NCBI GenBank assembly: GCA_964522015.1
Contig: CAZFST010000035.1
Coordinates: 1 to 38,837, forward strand
Source of the DNA: QQWI01 sp964522015
GTDB lineage: Bacteria > Bacillota > Clostridia > Peptostreptococcales > Acidaminobacteraceae
Length of the DNA: 38,837 bases
Direction of reading: 5' to 3'
Position numbers and translations under genes: made by a program. The notes beneath the pieces are model-generated. The model saw only the letters and a program-made list of their open reading frames with translations. It made no database searches and had not been told where the DNA came from. The number at the start of each line of letters is the position of its first letter. The stretch's first letter is position 1. Shown piece after piece: positions 24,141 to 32,155 of this stretch.

Positions 24141-24677
24141 ATGGTATATGACGCCATTCAGGCATCCCTAGAGGCACATAAAGATCAACTCAGAAAACTT
24201 GAAGCCGGGGCGTATGTTGCACATCCATTAGAGGTTGCGATTATCCTTGCCCAAAATGGCGCAGACGAAGATGTGATTTCAGCTGGGATTTTACACGACA
24301 CTGTGGAAGACACCACCATGACCCTTGAAATGATCACCATACAATTTGGCGAAAAAATAGCCGATATCGTCAGAGGGTGCACCGAACCCCCAATTGATGT
24401 TTCATGGCACGACCGCAAAAACTGGGCCATTAAACACACTCATGAAACTGCCACCGAAGCCATGCGCATGGTGATTTGTGCCGATAAGCTCAGCAATATG
24501 CGCTCCATAGCCCGTAATTACAGAAGACATGGAGATAAGGTTTGGCAAGGATTCCACGCCCCTTACGATTGGCAGCGCTGGTATTACACAAACATGCTCG
24601 CCGGCCTAAAACCACTTGCACATACCGCCATGTATCATGAGTTAGATGCTCTCATTACCGAAGTCTTTCATTTATAA
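24141..24677 (+). CDS. Small SpoT-like HD hydrolase (MESH1/SAH type candidate)
   Basis: A 178-residue stand-alone HD-domain protein. The order of motifs follows the hydrolase half of RelA/SpoT: AHKDQLRKLEAGAYVAHPLE with His28, ILHDTVEDT with His52-Asp53 and Glu56-Asp57, and ICADKLSNM with Asp115. These are the manganese ligands and the Glu-Asp pair used for (p)ppGpp hydrolysis. No synthetase or TGS domain follows, so it matches small alarmone hydrolases. Other nucleotide phosphates are possible substrates. GGAGG precedes the ATG; TACAAT at 24112-24117 is a candidate -10. It is one of the few plus-strand genes and shares its terminator with the convergent SRPBCC gene. Confidence 0.8.
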   Translation: MVYDAIQASLEAHKDQLRKLEAGAYVAHPLEVAIILAQNGADEDVISAGILHDTVEDTTMTLEMITIQFGEKIADIVRGCTEPPIDVSWHDRKNWAIKHTHETATEAMRMVICADKLSNMRSIARNYRRHGDKVWQGFHAPYDWQRWYYTNMLAGLKPLAHTAMYHELDALITEVFHL

Positions 24678-24713
24678 AAAAAAACTTGATGAGTTCTTCA
24701 TCAAGTTTTTTTA
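24675..24713. terminator. Bidirectional terminator shared by convergent genes
   Basis: ACTTGATGA and TCATCAAGT around a GTTCT core, flanked by long A and T runs, give a U tract in both directions. The stop codon of the SRPBCC gene (24701-24703) lies within the right arm, so its last residues are encoded by terminator sequence. Confidence 0.93.
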
Positions 24714-25159
24714 TTGGCATCCTTTGAAATTTGTTCGTGGGCATATGCTTGAAAACGCTGCATCTTCTCGATGGTTGAGCTTCTAAAATAGGGCAAATGT
24801 TGTTTGGCCGTCCACCGCATTAGCCCTTTAAAACCAAAGACTACGGACAATTGCCAAATGGTATGATTACCACCATCATAAAATCGGCTCTCATTTCGAT
24901 GCCAGACATCTGAGCATTCAAATCGCATAGTCATGATTTCTGGCAAGTCTACCGTCTCAATAGTGGCAAGAACTTTATTGACTTTACCATGATACTGGCA
25001 GTACAAGTAGGCCGTGGAGCCCGCCACCCCGTAATTATTTACCAAGGGTTCTATGCGCACAAAACCGGGATACCACTGACCTAGATCTGTATGATCTGAA
25101 TACAGGGCAACTACCTGATCTCTATGTCTCTCAATTCTAATTTCGCATGTGTATTTCAT
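24701..25159 (-). CDS. SRPBCC-family protein (START/polyketide cyclase fold)
   Basis: A 152-residue protein with the pattern of the SRPBCC superfamily: an initial strand (YTCEIRIERHRDQVVALYSD), WYPGFVRIEPL, and a long C-terminal helix (about 118-145) over a hydrophobic cavity. Such proteins bind lipids or other hydrophobic ligands, and no catalytic residues can be named. The AAGGTGACGG stretch before the ATG holds a weak ribosome binding site. Its last codons fall in the shared terminator. The next upstream region to 25276 holds a TATAAT and a weak AT-rich hairpin near 25230-25248. Confidence 0.72.
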   Translation of the reverse strand: MKYTCEIRIERHRDQVVALYSDHTDLGQWYPGFVRIEPLVNNYGVAGSTAYLYCQYHGKVNKVLATIETVDLPEIMTMRFECSDVWHRNESRFYDGGNHTIWQLSVVFGFKGLMRWTAKQHLPYFRSSTIEKMQRFQAYAHEQISKDANKKT

Positions 25160-25276
25160 CCGTCACCTTCAAGTTATATTTCGTCTAGCGAATTATTACC
25201 CCGTTGGCTCTATTATAACTCTTTTTTTAAAATAATCTTCAGAAAAGATTAAATAAAAACATAAAAATTTAAATGC

Positions 25277-26188
25277 TTATTGTTTTTTTGAAAAGGCAAC
25301 AGCTATCTCTGCGCCGCGCTTGGCATTGTGATAGACAAGGGCCAGATTAGCCTCTAAACTTTTACCCTTTGTGAGCTCTTTAATCTTACCTAGCAAAAAT
25401 GGTGTAATTAATTTGCCTTTGATTCCCTTTTGATCAGCCTCATTCAGGGCCGCAGTGATCGCTTCATCTATAGTGCTTTCTTCCATGGCAGATTCTTTTG
25501 GGATAGGATTGGCGATTACCAAACCACCTGCAAGGCCTAGATCCCATTTGGCATGCATGGTTTGGGCCACCTCTTCAGGCGTTAAATTAGCATCCACTCC
25601 AAATTGGGAAGTGGCGGTATAAAACGCTGGGAATACTGATGTTTCAAGCCCAATAACCGGGACACCGTGGGTTTCAAGGTATTCTAGGGTCAGTCCGATA
25701 TCCAAAATCGATTTTGCCCCTGCGCAAACAACGGCTACCGATGTTTGTGCCAGTTCCATTAAGTCCGCACTGATATCAAAAGTCACTTGTCCTTCTCTGT
25801 GAACGCCACCGATACCCCCTGTTACAAAGACAGCAATCCCAGCAAGTGACGCAATGTACATAGTTGTTGCAACAGTTGTGGCACCGTGCCACCCCTTGGC
25901 AACTACCATCCCCATATCACGACGGCTGACCTTTTTAACATCCGGATAAGTCGCCAATAATTCCAAATCCCCCGGTGTCAAACCCACTTTCAATCGGCCG
26001 TTTAAAATCGCGATTGTGGCTGGGACTGCGCCCCCTTCTCGAATAATAGCTTCTACCCGATTGGCCATTTGAACATTTTGGGGATAAGGCATGCCATGGG
26101 AAATAATGGTTGATTCAAGGGCAACAACTGGTAAACCTGCTTCAAGTGCTGCTTTTACTTCAGGATGGATGTCTAAGAATTTGTTCAT
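25277..26188 (-). CDS. psuG: Pseudouridine-5'-phosphate glycosidase
   Basis: A 303-residue enzyme that splits pseudouridine 5'-phosphate into uracil and ribose 5-phosphate by breaking the C-glycosidic bond. Family landmarks are VALESTIISHGMPYPQN (residues 22-38), KKVSRRDMG near 88, GGIGGVHR near 122 with the manganese region after it, and VIGLETSVFPAFY near 177. Length is normal. Its start lies 29 bases inside the end of the kinase gene, which precedes it, so the two are translationally coupled. Confidence 0.95.
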   Translation of the reverse strand: MNKFLDIHPEVKAALEAGLPVVALESTIISHGMPYPQNVQMANRVEAIIREGGAVPATIAILNGRLKVGLTPGDLELLATYPDVKKVSRRDMGMVVAKGWHGATTVATTMYIASLAGIAVFVTGGIGGVHREGQVTFDISADLMELAQTSVAVVCAGAKSILDIGLTLEYLETHGVPVIGLETSVFPAFYTATSQFGVDANLTPEEVAQTMHAKWDLGLAGGLVIANPIPKESAMEESTIDEAITAALNEADQKGIKGKLITPFLLGKIKELTKGKSLEANLALVYHNAKRGAEIAVAFSKKQ

Positions 26189-27272
26189 GGATTAGGACCT
26201 CTTTCTCGTAATTGTCTAGTTGTTCTGTGCAAAGCGCCTGATGGATGGTTTCTGCGCTCATTAAGTTCATATAAGCTGCTAACATGGCTCTTTTCATGCA
26301 GCGATTAAAGGGCAAGCCCCCGTGGAGTCCGCTGACCCAAGCGGCTGTAAAGACATCTCCAGCCCCAGTGGCATTAACAACTGCTACCTTTGGCATTTCA
26401 AAATGGTAAATCGCACCATCTGCCGCCGCCACAACCCCAGCCTCTCCCAGTGTCAAAACCACTTGAGATACCCCTGCTTTCAGAAAAAAATCAACGGCCG
26501 CTACAGCAGAATCTAAGTCTGTGACCTCAATGCCAGTCAAAATTTGAGCCTCTAAGCGGTTGGGCTTAATGCCAAATAATTTTGGGAGCAAACAATTGAG
26601 TTTGGTGGCTTTAACGGCCGACACCGGGTCCGCAATCATGGGAGCCACAGCCATGGTGGATAGGGCTGTTAAGGATTCTTCCGATAGATTTGCATCAATC
26701 ACCAAGAATTTGGCGTGCTTCAAAGTGGCCTGGTGTTGGTTCAGGTAACTAGGGGATAGGGTCTCAGTAATCCCCATGGCGTTGATGGCGTAGGCCAAAT
26801 CACCATCATCCCCAAGCATGGCCATGTAGATGCTGGTGGCATGAGCAGGATCCACATGCATGGCGCTAACATCCACCCCGGCCTGTCGGCAAATTTTCAA
26901 GAGCCAATCTCCGTTTGCATCGGCACCCACGGCACTGAGAAGCTTCACCGGCACATCTAGCTTGGCTAGGGCTTCTGCAATATTTCTACCCACGCCCCCT
27001 GCCGATAAACCGATTTTGCCCTGAGCCGAGTCTCTGGCCTGCAGGGTAGGTGCGCGACCGACGATATCCATATTGCTGCCACCCACCACTACCACATGTT
27101 TAGCGTCGTTTATAATGTAACCTTTTCCTTGAATATGGCCTTTTTTGACGAGATTTGCGATATGCACCGCTGCCGAACTCCGTTCGATGCCCAGTCTCTG
27201 CGCTAGATCTTTTTGGGCGATCATCGGCTCTTCTCTTAAAATGGCAAGGATTTGTTCCTCACGTTCTGTCAT
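26160..27272 (-). CDS. psuK: Winged-helix/PfkB fusion, pseudouridine kinase
   Basis: A 370-residue protein with an N-terminal winged helix-turn-helix (residues about 1-55, EEQILAILREEPMIAQKDLA) joined to a ribokinase-family kinase. The kinase domain shows VGGSNMDIVGRA, SAGGVGRNIAEALAKL and the catalytic NATGAGDVFTAAWV with Asp as base. With psuG next to it the substrate is pseudouridine. The DNA-binding domain suggests that it also controls its own operon, which is inference. ATGs stand at 27275 and 27272; the second has the better spacing from AGGAGG. The operon has a perfect consensus promoter. Confidence 0.9.
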   Translation of the reverse strand: MTEREEQILAILREEPMIAQKDLAQRLGIERSSAAVHIANLVKKGHIQGKGYIINDAKHVVVVGGSNMDIVGRAPTLQARDSAQGKIGLSAGGVGRNIAEALAKLDVPVKLLSAVGADANGDWLLKICRQAGVDVSAMHVDPAHATSIYMAMLGDDGDLAYAINAMGITETLSPSYLNQHQATLKHAKFLVIDANLSEESLTALSTMAVAPMIADPVSAVKATKLNCLLPKLFGIKPNRLEAQILTGIEVTDLDSAVAAVDFFLKAGVSQVVLTLGEAGVVAAADGAIYHFEMPKVAVVNATGAGDVFTAAWVSGLHGGLPFNRCMKRAMLAAYMNLMSAETIHQALCTEQLDNYEKEVLIHEQILRHPS

Positions 27273-27284
27273 CATCCCCTCCTA

Positions 27285-27304
27285 CACATCATCGTAAACA
27301 TGTG
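27285..27304. promoter_or_regulatory. Dyad between the psuK promoter and start
   Basis: CACAT and ATGTG arms 10 bases apart, placed just after the -10 and before the ribosome binding site. The position suits a repressor. The HTH domain of the kinase itself is the obvious candidate to bind here. Confidence 0.4.
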
Positions 27305-27307
27305 CCT

Positions 27308-27336
27308 ATTATATAATCATAAGTTTATTGTGTCAA
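27308..27336 (-). promoter_or_regulatory. Consensus promoter of psuK-psuG
   Basis: TTGACA (27331-27336) and TATAAT (27308-27313) with a spacing of exactly 17 bases on the minus strand. It is the only promoter in the window with both hexamers perfect, so the operon would be strongly expressed unless repressed. Confidence 0.85.
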
Positions 27337-27365
27337 GCGTCTCTACAAAAACAGATGCCGTTTCC

Positions 27366-27410
27366 AAAAAAAAAAGCGACTCAGGGGGACGTGCACCCTA
27401 AGTCGCTTTT
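27366..27410 (-). terminator. Terminator of the MocR-type gene
   Basis: GCGACT, one mismatch, AGGG pairs with CCCT, one mismatch, AGTCGC around a short loop. The minus strand continues with ten Ts. The stem starts directly at the stop codon. Confidence 0.93.
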
Positions 27411-28871
27411 TCACAATAGCAATTGATAATCCGATTGACTTTGATGTTCTAGGAGTTCGTTTAAGATGGCCCCAATCACACGGATACCATACACAAGGTC
27501 TTCCGTTTCAACGCTGGCAATGGTTAACCTAAAATAAGGGGACTCTAGTTTGGTGGCGTAGAAGGTATCCCCAGTGGCCATCAGCACACCTCGCTTTTTC
27601 AACTGTTCATAAAGTCTTTTGGATGTGATACCGCAAGTGATTTTAATCCAAAAGTGCAAGCCCCCAATCCCATTATCCCAGCTACAGTAAGGGCTTAAAA
27701 ATTGTTCTATGGCCGCTGCGGCTGCATGGTATCTGAGTTTAAAGGTCTCAAACATCAATTCCTTTTGAGCTTCGTAAAAACCTTGAGCGATAAACCGCTC
27801 AAAAGCCCTTTGGGTTAACCCCGAGGTTGTGATATCCGTGGATTGTTTAGCGAGAATGACTTGCTGACGGAGTCTTTCTGGGGTGACCATATAACCGAGC
27901 CTGAGCCCTGGCATAATGGCCTTAGAAAAGCTCTTGATGTAGACCACTAAATCATCGGCATCCAAGGCTTTTAAGGGGTGAAGAACAGACCCATCAAAGG
28001 CTAGCTCCGAGCAATAATCGTCTTCTATAATCATCAGTTGGTGTTTTTGTGCTAGTGCCAAGAGCTCTTGCCGCTTCTCTTGAGAGTAGACCACACCGGT
28101 TGGATTTTGAAAATTAGGCATCATATAAAGTAGCTTTGGACGGTATTGATAGATAAACTCCCGTAACTTCATTAAATTAGGTCCATCTTGCTCCAGAGGC
28201 AGTTCAAGAATACGTGCCCCCCTGGATCTAAAAGTGGCGATGGCACCGGTATAGGTTGGAGCTTCTACAATCACCGTATCCCCATACTGCACGATTGCTT
28301 TTGAGATAACGTCTAGGCCCTGTTGAGCACCGGACAGAATTTGAAGGTGCTCAGGGGTTGTGACAATCCCATGGGTTTGCTTCAACTCTTTAACGATGAT
28401 TTCACGAAGGGGCAAGTAGCCCCTGGAGTCTTGATACCCGAATGCCCCACCTTTATCCCGATCTAAAACCTCATTGAGGACCACTTTAAAATGTTCCACT
28501 GGAAAAAGATAATCCGAAGGGGTTGTACTGGCCATATTAATGCCAATGGTCACGTCCACTTGTCCCGGTAAATCATGATTCATAAGGACGTTGGTATGAT
28601 TGGTGGGGACCGGCTGCTCCGATTGGGAACGGACATAAGTACCACTGCCCACTTTTTTGTAGACCAGGGCATGCTGTTCCAAGAGTTTGTAGGCATTCAC
28701 CACGGTGATATTATTGACTTCAAGGGCATTGGCATAGGTGCGAATCGGTGGCAGTTTTTCGTTTGCAAGAATCTCCCCAGCCAAAATTTTAGCCTTGATC
28801 ACTTTATAGAGCTGAACATAGAGATGTTCCTTCCGATTTGCATCGAGTTTGACATCGTAAAATGCTTCCAC
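27411..28871 (-). CDS. MocR-type transcription regulator (GntR HTH + aminotransferase fold)
   Basis: A 486-residue fusion. Residues about 12-80 form a GntR winged helix (LYVQLYKVIKAKILAGEI, NALEVNNITVVNAYKLLEQ). Residues about 110-475 form a fold-type I aminotransferase domain with LSGAQQGLD, MPNFQNPTGV, and the PLP lysine Lys317 in SFSKAIMPGLRLGY. MocR proteins sense vitamin B6 or amino acids through this domain and control nearby genes. No pdxS/pdxT or transporter adjoins, so the target is unknown. Start is GTG, 8 bases after AGGAGG, immediately downstream of a terminator-like hairpin. Confidence 0.88.
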   Translation of the reverse strand: MEAFYDVKLDANRKEHLYVQLYKVIKAKILAGEILANEKLPPIRTYANALEVNNITVVNAYKLLEQHALVYKKVGSGTYVRSQSEQPVPTNHTNVLMNHDLPGQVDVTIGINMASTTPSDYLFPVEHFKVVLNEVLDRDKGGAFGYQDSRGYLPLREIIVKELKQTHGIVTTPEHLQILSGAQQGLDVISKAIVQYGDTVIVEAPTYTGAIATFRSRGARILELPLEQDGPNLMKLREFIYQYRPKLLYMMPNFQNPTGVVYSQEKRQELLALAQKHQLMIIEDDYCSELAFDGSVLHPLKALDADDLVVYIKSFSKAIMPGLRLGYMVTPERLRQQVILAKQSTDITTSGLTQRAFERFIAQGFYEAQKELMFETFKLRYHAAAAAIEQFLSPYCSWDNGIGGLHFWIKITCGITSKRLYEQLKKRGVLMATGDTFYATKLESPYFRLTIASVETEDLVYGIRVIGAILNELLEHQSQSDYQLLL

Positions 28872-28887
28872 AGCGTTTTCCTCCTAC

Positions 28888-28911
28888 AAAAAAAGTAGGG
28901 TTCACCCTACT
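28888..28911 (-). terminator. Hairpin between the 6S RNA and the MocR gene
   Basis: AGTAGGGT and ACCCTACT form a perfect 8-bp stem with a two-base centre at 28894-28911, followed on the minus strand by seven Ts. It would end read-through from the 6S RNA. An alternative reading is an operator, because TTGACG lies next to it and TACTTT overlaps its end; the 15-base spacing makes this weaker. Confidence 0.68.
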
Positions 28912-28939
28912 CCGTCAATACCATTTAATTTTAAATAAG

Positions 28940-29114
28940 AAAAGGCCCAGGATGCCGTCCCCCTTGAATTAGACACCACACCTTTTCCAGGTGGGTAATC
29001 TGTCCAACGTTTCAGTAGTCCGATCTAGTCGGCTTGACATTCACGTTAAGAACGGGAATTCCCAATTCAATATTGGTGGTTCTATTCGTTGGGAAACGCA
29101 CACCCCAGGCTTAT
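28940..29114 (-). ncRNA. ssrS: 6S RNA
   Basis: About 175 bases without a gene on either strand but with the layout of 6S RNA. The 5' end (29112-29101, AAGCCTGGGGTG) pairs with the 3' end (28954-28942, CATCCTGGGCCTT) over 12 positions with wobbles and one bulge. Near the 3' end TTCAAGG and ACGGCATC match the well-known E. coli 6S 3' segment, and the 5' GGGGTGTGCG resembles its GAGATGTTCG. Inside, CCAAT/ATTGG, CCGA/TCGG and CACCT/AGGTG form hairpins around a central open region. 6S RNA imitates an open promoter and binds the vegetative RNA polymerase. The call rests on recalled consensus, not on a covariance search. Confidence 0.78.
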
Positions 29115-29120
29115 ACTTAG

Positions 29121-29148
29121 ATTATACACCCAAACCCTCAAAAAACAA
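29121..29148 (-). promoter_or_regulatory. Promoter of the 6S RNA
   Basis: A perfect TATAAT (29121-29126) with TTGTTT (29143-29148) 16 bases upstream on the minus strand. Seven bases after the -10 lies the A at 29114, directly before the closing stem of the RNA, as expected for its first base. Confidence 0.65.
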
Positions 29149-29201
29149 AGCGGCGCTGGGCACCACTTTCAAAAAAACTTAAAGACTTATAAAGGTAGGG
29201 A

Positions 29202-30236
29202 TCAGGACTCTTTCACACAGCGAACATGTTTAATCAGGTAGTTGACTGTGCCGTCCCCATTACGCTGAATTTCAATAAAACCGTCATCTTGAAACAACTC
29301 ATAGTCTCCACGAATCACAAAACCCGTATCCGTGCGAATGGTTTTACTTTTCATTTTTTTATCGACAAACCGCTTATCAATTTCAAACCGTTCATCGGAC
29401 TGGATACCCTCTTGCTCCAGCTTAAGCTTGAGAGCATGGCGGGCATTGGTATCGTGGGCCAAAGCATCTTTGACAAGTTCATCTGCAGACACAACCGCAT
29501 GGGTTCGCAGCTTTTCTTCAAGGGCCCTTCTAAGGTCTGATGCCGTATCAAAGTCCTCTTTTAAGTGCTTTTGAGTCCAATCCTCAACGGTCTTTTTCAA
29601 GGTTTTCGTCTTGTCTTTATAATCAAATTCCCGAGTGGCATTTAAAAACGTCTTCACAAACCGGGATTTCTCGTCTTCGTCGCTGGACCTTTTTTTATTG
29701 AGCACAATCACATCATACTCACCGGTTTCAGTGGGCATAACCCCAAAACAGCACTGGTTAACCTTTTGTTGTTGGGTAGGTAGTGAAATTTCCTGTGACA
29801 CCAAGTTGATCTGGAAGCTATCTTCTTGAAAATCAATTTCGTGGGTATAGGATTTTTGAAAATCCAATTTCAAAAGACCAAAGCAGGGCAGATTCCCCGT
29901 GTGAAACCTAAAGATCAACACGTCACATGAGGGTTCTTGATGGCTTTTTAAAAGATCAAACAGGCGCTTTGCCACGGTGTTTGAGGTCTCTAAAAACCCT
30001 TCTCCTTCAATCAGCTCTTGGGCATGGGAGATCATGATGGTCCCCGGTAAAAACTTAGCCTTAAAAGCAGATTCATCTTGCAGGGCCTTCAGTACGTGCT
30101 TGGTGATAAATTCCAAAACTTCTTCGCTATCGATATCCAGGCCCACAGACCCCAATAAAGGTGCATCCATTTGCATATCTAAAACGTGCAAAATCGCCTG
30201 ATCAATGACGATATTTTCTAAATGTCTAAGATCCAT
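29202..30236 (-). CDS. Nucleoid-associated protein (NA37/YejK family)
   Basis: A 344-residue protein of the NA37 family, soluble proteins found with the nucleoid. It shows the family opening IVIDQAILHVLDMQMDAP, then EVLEFITKHVLKAL, and a middle part with VMPTETGEYDVIVLNKK. The C-terminal region (about 220-344) is charged and helical, then ends in beta strands. The exact activity is not known. GAAGG precedes the ATG. It lies upstream of the 6S RNA on the same strand; only a weak AT hairpin with a seven-T run (near 29170-29180) separates them. Confidence 0.8.
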   Translation of the reverse strand: MDLRHLENIVIDQAILHVLDMQMDAPLLGSVGLDIDSEEVLEFITKHVLKALQDESAFKAKFLPGTIMISHAQELIEGEGFLETSNTVAKRLFDLLKSHQEPSCDVLIFRFHTGNLPCFGLLKLDFQKSYTHEIDFQEDSFQINLVSQEISLPTQQQKVNQCCFGVMPTETGEYDVIVLNKKRSSDEDEKSRFVKTFLNATREFDYKDKTKTLKKTVEDWTQKHLKEDFDTASDLRRALEEKLRTHAVVSADELVKDALAHDTNARHALKLKLEQEGIQSDERFEIDKRFVDKKMKSKTIRTDTGFVIRGDYELFQDDGFIEIQRNGDGTVNYLIKHVRCVKES

Positions 30237-30308
30237 GATAAGCCTTCTTTCTGTTTATTCAACGGTTATTCATCACTTTTTCTATCAGCCTGTGTCTGAT
30301 TCCAATTC

Positions 30309-31226
30309 TTAGGCTAAAAATGCAATCGCATGTTGCATGTCCTCTGGAAGCTGTGCCGTTACAGTAATTACGCCATGTCGCGGCGTGCGAAATGTCATTT
30401 GCTCAGCATGCAAGGCTTGGCGCTTGATCACCATTCTCTCAAAAGAACCATAGAGTGCATCCCCCACTAGAGGATGGCCCAGATGAGTCATATGAACCCT
30501 GATTTGATGGGTACGACCGGTTTTAAGGTCTATTTTTAAGAGTGTGGTATTGACCAGTGTCTGTATCACGGTGTAATGGGTGATGGATTGTTTCCCGTCT
30601 TCACGGACGATCCGTCGCATGCTATCCTCGGACTCCCGCTCAATTGGCTCGTCGATAATGCCAGAGGGTTTTTGAACCTTGCCGTGGACCAGGGCAACAT
30701 AATACTTTTGGACCCGGTCCGCTTTCATTTCTTCTGAGACCACATGTTGACCATAGGCATTTTTTGAAAAAATCATAACACCTGTGGTGTCCCGATCTAG
30801 ACGGTTGACCAAACGGGGTTTGTAATCCTCATTTTTACTCAGGGCATATTGCCGCACGGCGTTTGAAAGGGTATGAGAAGGGTGTCCCATGGTAGGATGG
30901 GCAACGATTCCCACCGGTTTATTGATCACGACAAGATCTTCGTCTTCGTAGATCACTTCTATTGGAATGGGGTTAGGGTAAATCTGATGGGGCTCCTCAA
31001 CAAATTGAACCCGAATGGTATCCCCTAGGCGCATCCTGGCATTGACCGAAATACTATGGCCATTGACTAAAAGTTCTGGGGTCCCCTTAACCTTTCGGAC
31101 CATCCGCGTTGAAAGTTGCATATCTTCAAGGAGCACAGCCAAGAGGGTTTTATCCCCGCTGGATTTTGGTACACAGTAAATCAGTTCTTGAAAATCGCCC
31201 ATTAAAACCTGTTCAAATTTATTCAT
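30309..31226 (-). CDS. RluA-family pseudouridine synthase
   Basis: A 305-residue RNA-modifying enzyme. Residues about 30-75 resemble an S4 RNA-binding domain (VRKVKGTPELLVNGHSISVN). The catalytic domain holds the motif NRLDRDTTG at 141-149 with the catalytic Asp144, and the later KTGRTHQIRVHMTHLGHPLVGD. It converts uridine to pseudouridine in rRNA or tRNA; the target site cannot be told. The ribosome binding site (GAGAAGAA) is weak. The leader contains a stable hairpin at 31271-31304. Confidence 0.93.
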   Translation of the reverse strand: MNKFEQVLMGDFQELIYCVPKSSGDKTLLAVLLEDMQLSTRMVRKVKGTPELLVNGHSISVNARMRLGDTIRVQFVEEPHQIYPNPIPIEVIYEDEDLVVINKPVGIVAHPTMGHPSHTLSNAVRQYALSKNEDYKPRLVNRLDRDTTGVMIFSKNAYGQHVVSEEMKADRVQKYYVALVHGKVQKPSGIIDEPIERESEDSMRRIVREDGKQSITHYTVIQTLVNTTLLKIDLKTGRTHQIRVHMTHLGHPLVGDALYGSFERMVIKRQALHAEQMTFRTPRHGVITVTAQLPEDMQHAIAFLA

Positions 31227-31270
31227 TTCTTCTCAACTTTCCCTATCAAACCTGGGTTGGGGGGTCACCA

Positions 31271-31304
31271 GTCAGTTTAGACACTCTAACCAACCTTGAC
31301 TGTT
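31271..31304. other. Two-part hairpin in the rluA leader
   Basis: CAGTCA and TGACTG enclose a second stem (GTT-AGA with TCT-AAC). On the plus strand it is followed by TTTTTAG. No plus-strand gene precedes it, so it is more likely a structure in the rluA leader than a terminator. Confidence 0.45.
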
Positions 31305-31316
31305 TTTAGTTTACTA

Positions 31317-31340
31317 AAAAAAGGCTCTGGCCTAAGCCAA
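31317..31340 (-). terminator. Weak terminator of the unrecognised gene
   Basis: GGCT and AGCC form a short GC stem around an eight-base loop. The minus strand continues with seven Ts. It lies about 50 bases after the stop codon at 31391. Confidence 0.5.
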
Positions 31341-31390
31341 AACCTTAACGTTAAAAGCCACCCCTAATTGTACCACGGGGAAGACTGTTA

Positions 31391-31951
31391 TTAAACAGCA
31401 AATTTCAAAGCTAATGTGGATTGTGTTGGTTCTTCACTAATCATGATAAAGTGGTTGAAATTCTCATCGCAAAATTCTTTTACAGCCTTGACATCTGTGA
31501 TGCGGCGGCCAAAATCCAGAATATCCACTTTCACTTCTAACCACCCCATACGCTTAAGGGCGTATGCCGCATCATCTGATAATAGTTCTTTGGGAACCGA
31601 ACCAAAGATATTGCCTCGCATCACATTGTGGTCTGTCCAAAAAGAATTATGGGCATTTAAAGCACCTGCGTGGGTTAATTGATCTGTCCGTTCCACCGAG
31701 AACCGCTCCAGATAATCGCCATCGTAGGGATTGTCAATTTGAATTGGCTTATACAGAAAAGGAATCGTGTTGATTGCCTTGAAATACACACCGGTGTTTT
31801 TTTCTTTCACTGCGCTGAAATCCGTGTCGATCTGATGCAAGAGGTCTTTCATTACCCTGGTGGCATTACGAACCCCATCGGCATGGTCAGCTGCCAATGC
31901 ATATTCTAATTCCAGAACATAATGTTTCAGCGCTACGATTTGCTGATTCAT
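31391..31951 (-). CDS. Protein of unknown function, 186 residues
   Basis: I do not recognise this protein. It has no signal peptide and no membrane segment, is mixed helical and beta, and has a central polar part rich in Asn, Asp and aromatic residues (PIQIDNPYDGDYLERFSVER, then NAHNSFWTDHNVMRGNIFG). The end carries a beta-like stretch (HFIMISEEPTQSTLALKFAV). An upstream in-frame Met is possible, but GGGGAG stands 5 bases before the ATG at 31951. A perfect TATAAT lies upstream (31999-32004) without a good -35, so it is likely monocistronic. Its codon use looks like its neighbours. Confidence 0.7.
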   Translation of the reverse strand: MNQQIVALKHYVLELEYALAADHADGVRNATRVMKDLLHQIDTDFSAVKEKNTGVYFKAINTIPFLYKPIQIDNPYDGDYLERFSVERTDQLTHAGALNAHNSFWTDHNVMRGNIFGSVPKELLSDDAAYALKRMGWLEVKVDILDFGRRITDVKAVKEFCDENFNHFIMISEEPTQSTLALKFAV

Positions 31952-32120
31952 AAAACTCCCCCTAAACACACTTTCAAACCAGTGTCGCTACTGTTTGTAT
32001 TATAACAAATAAAATCGGCAACGAACAGTATTTTAAACAACTTTTGTTAAAAAATCGCAACATCTTGTTATGGGTGTCCCAATCACCACTAGATACGTGG
32101 TTGAACTCATCACAATTAAT

Positions 32121-32144
32121 AAAAAAAAGAGCGCCGAAGCGCTC
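32121..32144 (-). terminator. fabI terminator with UUCG tetraloop
   Basis: GAGCGC-TTCG-GCGCTC on the minus strand, followed by eight Ts. The UUCG loop is exceptionally stable. It lies 11 bases after the fabI stop. Confidence 0.95.
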
Positions 32145-32155
32145 CATCTTTCACT

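Noticed and set aside
28921..29130. T-box or other riboswitch before the MocR gene
   Set aside because: No T-box bulge sequence or known riboswitch core was seen, while both ends match 6S RNA.
32040..32115. Inverted repeat ACCAC/GTGGT between fabI and the unknown gene
   Set aside because: Five-base arms, no U tract, and the real fabI terminator with the UUCG loop lies next to it.
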